Positions 60,594 through 64,000 of a stretch of DNA of 64,000 nucleotides are shown here, piece after piece. Source of the stretch: Cryobacterium glaciale. GTDB lineage: Bacteria; Actinomycetota; Actinomycetes; Actinomycetales; Microbacteriaceae. Below the pieces are notes generated by a model. That model had not been told where the DNA came from. It worked only from the letters and a program-made list of their open reading frames with translations, and did not search any database. How positions within the stretch are numbered: position 1 is the stretch's first letter; each line of letters begins with the position of its first letter. The position numbers and the translations under genes are program-made. Where the stretch lies: NCBI RefSeq assembly GCF_004402535.1, contig NZ_SOEY01000006.1, positions 372,001 through 436,000 of the forward strand, written 5' to 3'.

Positions 60594-61844
60594 TTAGATC
60601 CTCCACCAAGAACGGTCGTCGGCGTAGCCGCGCTCAAGGATCGCGACGATGTTTTCCTTCGTCAGCGGGCGCGGATTATTAGCCGTCAAACGCGATGCCA
60701 GCAGAGCCTGGTCTGCCACAAATTCGAAGTCTTCCGGCTCTAGTCCGAGTTCCTTGAGGTTTAGCGGCACACCGAGCGCAGCAAGAATCTGTTCCACTCG
60801 CACGATCGCCGCCCGAGCCTGTTCAAGTTCCGTCTGAGAATCGGTCGCCACACCAAGGATGCGCCCAATTTCCGCGAATTCAGCCTGTCGCACTGGCAAG
60901 TTATACCGCATTAGATAAGGAAGAAGGGCGCCGACGCCGAATCCGTGCGGCGTGTGGGTCAGGTTTCCGATCGGAGACTGAATTGCATGGATACCCGCGG
61001 TCCCCGCCGTATTCAGCGCCATCCCGCCACAGAACGCCGCGAGCATTGTGTCAGATCGAGCCTGAAGGTCGCTGGGATCTGCCACGATGCGTTCCAAGGA
61101 TGTCGCGAGAAGGGAGAGCCCGTGACGGCAGTAAATGTCCGTCAGCACGTTCTTGCCCACATACAGGTGCGCCGCGAGCTCCTCTGGGGATGGATTCTTA
61201 GAGCGGTCGGTGAAGGTCTCAATCAAGTGTGAAAGAGCGTCGGCGCCCGTTGCTGCAGTGAGACCGGGAGGGCAGGTGAGGGTGAGCTCGGGGTCAACGA
61301 CCGCCGCGACCGGTTCCAGGTAGGCGCTGGCCACCCCAATCTTCATGCCCCGATCGGCGTCAAAGACGACGGCAATGCACGACACTTCGGCGCCCGTACC
61401 CCCGGTAGTCGGCACGGTGACGACGGGCAAGCCCGGTCCTTCGACGAGATTCTCCCCGTAATAGTCCCGCACATCGCCGCCGCGGGACAGAAGCAGGCCT
61501 GCCACCTTGGCCATATCGAGGCAGCTGCCGCCGCCGAGTCCAACAATGACCTCGATCCCAGTGGAGGTGAACCTCTCCTGCAGAGCAAGCACGTTGCTGC
61601 GCGGCAGGTCCGGTTCAACACTGGAGAAGACCTGGACGGTCAGCGCACGAGATTCCAGGGATTGAACGACGTCTCGAAACTCTGCCGTCGTCACCATTCG
61701 CTCGTCCGTGCAGATGAGCACCGACGTGCCGAGCGGTTCGACTATGAAGGGAATCTGCCGACGTTGGCCCGGGCCAAAAAACACTGACCGAGGTTGGCGG
61801 AGCAGGCCGAGGCCGAGCTGGTTGTCAATGCTGGGAACAGTCAT
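60594..61844 (-). CDS. Iron-containing alcohol dehydrogenase, possible 4-hydroxybutyrate dehydrogenase
   Basis: A 416-residue group III (iron-type) dehydrogenase. NAD-binding GLGGGSCLDMAKVAGLLLS, PTTGGTGAEVS, metal ligands in ATGADALSHLIET and GIHAIQSPIGNLTHTPHGFG are conserved. The upstream aldehyde dehydrogenase overlaps its start (TAATG). The pairing of an iron alcohol dehydrogenase with a succinate-semialdehyde-type dehydrogenase is that of blcA/blcB for gamma-hydroxybutyrate use, so 4-hydroxybutyrate is a reasonable substrate; lactaldehyde- or maleylacetate-type substrates remain possible. Confidence 0.88.
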   Translation of the reverse strand: MTVPSIDNQLGLGLLRQPRSVFFGPGQRRQIPFIVEPLGTSVLICTDERMVTTAEFRDVVQSLESRALTVQVFSSVEPDLPRSNVLALQERFTSTGIEVIVGLGGGSCLDMAKVAGLLLSRGGDVRDYYGENLVEGPGLPVVTVPTTGGTGAEVSCIAVVFDADRGMKIGVASAYLEPVAAVVDPELTLTCPPGLTAATGADALSHLIETFTDRSKNPSPEELAAHLYVGKNVLTDIYCRHGLSLLATSLERIVADPSDLQARSDTMLAAFCGGMALNTAGTAGIHAIQSPIGNLTHTPHGFGVGALLPYLMRYNLPVRQAEFAEIGRILGVATDSQTELEQARAAIVRVEQILAALGVPLNLKELGLEPEDFEFVADQALLASRLTANNPRPLTKENIVAILERGYADDRSWWRI

Positions 61845-63337
61845 TAGAGCAGTCCTGTCTTCTCGTCGATGGTGAGCGCAACGTACTTGCGCTCCATGAA
61901 TTCGTAGATTCCGTCGTGTCCGCCTTCTCGGCCCAGTCCGGATGCCTTGATTCCACCGAACGGTGCCGCGGGGTCAGCCATGATGCCCCGGTTCACCCCG
62001 ACCATTCCGAAATCGAGGCGTTCAGCGATGGTGACCGCCCGTGAGAGATCACTCGTGAATAGATAGGCTGCCAGCCCGTAATGAGTGTCGTTGGCGAAGG
62101 CCAGGGCCTCGGGCACGGAATCGACCGTGTACAGGGCCGCCACCGGCGCGAAGAGTTCCTCGTTGCAGAACGCGTGCTTGAGTGTGCTGAAGGCTAGGAC
62201 GGTCGGTTCGAAGAAGAACCCTGCACCGTCGAGCGCGCGGCCACCGGTAAGCACGGTGGCCCCGATTTCCTGAAAGGACTTCACGAGGCCGACGACGCGG
62301 TCCAGCTGGCGTTGGGAGATGACCGGGCCAACCTCGACCTTCGAGTCGAAGCCATCACCGACCGTGAGTTCGCGGGTTCGTGCGACGAACTTGCGCGTGA
62401 ACTCGTCTGCAATAGCGCTGTGAAGGATGATTCGATTCGCGGCAACACAGGCTTGACCGGCATTCCGAAATTTGCAGATCATGGCCTGATCGACCGCCAG
62501 ATCGACGTCAGCATCATCTAGAACGATGAATGGCCCGTCGCCCCCCAGCTCCATCGACGAGTTAATGACGTGCTCGGAGGCCTGCGTGAGCAGGGTCGAA
62601 CCGACATTTGTCGATCCCGTGAAGCTCACCTTGCGGAGCCGGGAGTCGGCCATGACCGCAGTCGAAATCTTGGCCGAGGTGCTGGTGTGGATAAGGTTGA
62701 CGACACCGGCCGGGAACCCGGCATCGTGCAGGGTCTGCACGAACAGTGCCGCCGTTAGGGGCGTTTCGCGGGCGGACTTCATAATGACGGTACAGCCGGC
62801 TGCCAATGCGGCTCCGGCTTTGCGGGCAGACATCAGCAGGGGAAAATTCCACGGGGTTACCAAGAAGCTGGGCCCGACGGGCTGGTGGGTCTCGATAATC
62901 CGGTAGCCTCCGGGCGACCCCTCCTGATATGTGCCGTGCAGGTGGGCGACCTGTTCCGCGTACCAGAGAAAAAATCCGGCAGAGAGCGCGAATTCGCCCT
63001 GTGCTTCTGCCCGAGGTTTACCGCTTTCCAAGACCATCACGTCGGCAAAGGCATCGGCGCGCTCAGTTAGCAGCGCGTAGGCGCGGTGGAACAGGTCTGC
63101 CCGGCGGCGGGGCGACCACAGGCGCCATTTTCCAGAGGCTGCGACTGCTGCGTCCAGCGCAGACAATGCGTGCTCAGCTGTTCCGTCGGCCATTTCGGCA
63201 ATAACAGTTGCGTCGGCAGGGTTCGTGACAGTGAAACTCGAGTCGGTCGCTCGCCAGTCTCCATCAATGAACAGCCCGGTGGGAACGAGGTGGCCCCGAA
63301 GGTTCACCCGCGTTTCGGTATCAACGTGCAGGTTCAT
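61844..63337 (-). CDS. NAD(P)-dependent succinate-semialdehyde-type dehydrogenase
   Basis: A 497-residue aldehyde dehydrogenase similar to the GabD at 36.2 kb. NAD site FTGSTNVGSTLL, catalytic Glu in MELGGDGPFIV (usual GGNAPF changed to GGDGPF) and catalytic Cys in NAGQACVAANRI are present. It is the first gene of the operon with the iron alcohol dehydrogenase, overlapping its start by one base. The product aldehyde of that enzyme would be its substrate. Confidence 0.9.
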   Translation of the reverse strand: MNLHVDTETRVNLRGHLVPTGLFIDGDWRATDSSFTVTNPADATVIAEMADGTAEHALSALDAAVAASGKWRLWSPRRRADLFHRAYALLTERADAFADVMVLESGKPRAEAQGEFALSAGFFLWYAEQVAHLHGTYQEGSPGGYRIIETHQPVGPSFLVTPWNFPLLMSARKAGAALAAGCTVIMKSARETPLTAALFVQTLHDAGFPAGVVNLIHTSTSAKISTAVMADSRLRKVSFTGSTNVGSTLLTQASEHVINSSMELGGDGPFIVLDDADVDLAVDQAMICKFRNAGQACVAANRIILHSAIADEFTRKFVARTRELTVGDGFDSKVEVGPVISQRQLDRVVGLVKSFQEIGATVLTGGRALDGAGFFFEPTVLAFSTLKHAFCNEELFAPVAALYTVDSVPEALAFANDTHYGLAAYLFTSDLSRAVTIAERLDFGMVGVNRGIMADPAAPFGGIKASGLGREGGHDGIYEFMERKYVALTIDEKTGLL

Positions 63338-63424
63338 GTTCCGGTTCTCCTTTGATCCGTGTGCGCCTCATTGGTCGTTTGGAAAGTGCATTTCCGCTGA
63401 CGCTTGGCTCTAATAGGGTATTCT

Positions 63425-63433
63425 CGTAATACG
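63425..63433. promoter_or_regulatory. CGTAATACG, candidate GntR operator of the catabolic operon
   Basis: A perfect 9-bp palindrome (CGTA-A-TACG) 88 bp upstream of the aldehyde dehydrogenase start; GTAATACGGT is shared, inverted, with the site before the GntR gene. It lies in the 241-bp region between this operon and the divergent AcoR-like regulator, so it may affect both. Confidence 0.45.
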
Positions 63434-63578
63434 GTACTACAGAAGGCAATGCTTCCTTCGTGTCTGACTGGGCTCCTATGCTCACCAGGCCTCTCGCTAG
63501 TAGCATGAAGTTCGTCTGATTGCCTGTCGGCTTGCAATGTCGACTGACCTTCACAGACATCCCCATTGGAGTGGAATC

Positions 63579-64000
63579 GTGACATCGAACTTTGACGCGA
63601 ACTTGACCCAGGCAATCAAGGAAGATTTCCTCGGTTCGACGGTTCCTCAGGAAATCCGGAACATCGGTCTGGTCGAGTCCTGGCAACGCTCCCAAGCGGC
63701 GCTCGGCGCCCCGGGCAACGTCGGGCCGGTGCCCCACGTTCCGGAGGCACTCCTCGACGAGCACCTCCTTGCCATGCTCGGTGCGCCCATGAACAGGTTC
63801 GCTGAGGATTTGGAAGGAACCGGCCTGGCACTTCTTCTGGCCGACTCTCGAGGTCAAATTTTGCAGCGCTGGTCCGAGGATCGGCAATCTCGTTCGCACC
63901 TTGATCGGGTCGGCACGGTTCGCGGTGCGGTCCTCGCCGAGAACGTAGTCGGTACGAACGGAGTGGGGACTGTCGTCGCGACTGGGGCCAGCGTCCAGAT
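63579..64000 (+). CDS. AcoR-like transcriptional regulator, cut by the window end
   Basis: GTG 63579 follows GGAG at 7 nt and opens MTSNFDANLTQAIKEDFLGS, VPQEIRNIGLVESWQRSQAA, FAEDLEGTGLALLLADSRGQ, ILQRWSEDRQSRSHLDRVG and VLAENVVGTNGVGTVVATG. This is the N-terminal GAF region of acetoin/glycerol-type activators (AcoR). The rest lies beyond the window. Many actinobacterial AcoR-like proteins act without sigma-54. It is divergent from the aldehyde dehydrogenase operon and is a likely activator of it. Confidence 0.85.
   Translation, partial: MTSNFDANLTQAIKEDFLGSTVPQEIRNIGLVESWQRSQAALGAPGNVGPVPHVPEALLDEHLLAMLGAPMNRFAEDLEGTGLALLLADSRGQILQRWSEDRQSRSHLDRVGTVRGAVLAENVVGTNGVGTVVATGASVQ

Noticed and set aside
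63337..63579. Sigma-54 type promoter before the AcoR-like gene
   Set aside because: No GG-N10-GC element is evident and actinobacteria generally lack sigma-54.

Overview
The window is high-GC DNA from an actinobacterium, most likely a Microbacteriaceae member near Cryobacterium. I infer this from the order tRNA-Pro, tig, clpP1, clpP2, clpX, from DUF222/HNH genes, from TAGxxT -10 boxes sitting just before leaderless starts, and from an unusually common GCATCCGC/GCGGATGC octamer. No 16S or other marker is present, so the genus is a guess.

Layout. 1-6.4 kb: a membrane protein, a BenE-type transporter, then the proteostasis cluster (trigger factor, ClpP1, ClpP2, ClpX) and tRNA-Pro; tRNA-Gly lies opposite at 6.6 kb. 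6.8-10.6 kb (minus): a Rv2466c-like thiol oxidoreductase, RpiB, a Nei-type glycosylase and a multicopper oxidase. 10.7-26.4 kb: an MHS-type MFS transporter, a zinc-knuckle SDR, a decayed MazEF-type module, a truncated DUF2332 gene, PepN, an MscS channel, truncated haemoglobin, a P-type ATPase, pseudogene fragments, a MarR regulator divergent from a dinucleotide-binding oxidoreductase and an LLM flavoenzyme, and DUF488. 26.4-30 kb: DNA-3-methyladenine glycosylase, a DUF1772 protein, a His-rich methyltransferase, a frameshifted RibD-like reductase and a membrane protein.

30.3-31.1 kb and 50.8-52.8 kb hold complementary remains of a tyrosine-recombinase element, probably of recombinase-in-trio type, inserted in a DUF222/HNH gene. 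Its right end and the HNH C-terminus are at 30.8-31.1 kb; its left end and the HNH N-terminal part are at 50.8-52.1 kb. Between them lie azoreductase, a putrescine/GABA operon (gabT, gabD, putrescine oxidase, universal stress protein, amino-acid permease) with a divergent PucR regulator, TesB, an ECF sigma/anti-sigma pair, a Rieske lipoprotein, EttA, an SSB paralogue, MsrA and NadE.

52.8-58.5 kb is an island bracketed by outward-facing copies of the same IS256-family end. It carries a two-gene membrane/secreted module, a zinc metallopeptidase lipoprotein, a DUF2510 protein and a truncated DUF6994 gene. 58.9-64 kb is a second catabolic locus: a GntR/FadR regulator, then on the opposite strand aldehyde dehydrogenase, iron alcohol dehydrogenase and a CRYL1-like dehydrogenase, and a divergent AcoR-like regulator cut by the window end. 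By analogy to blcAB it may feed 4-hydroxybutyrate or a related hydroxy acid into succinate semialdehyde, the same intermediate reached by the GABA operon.
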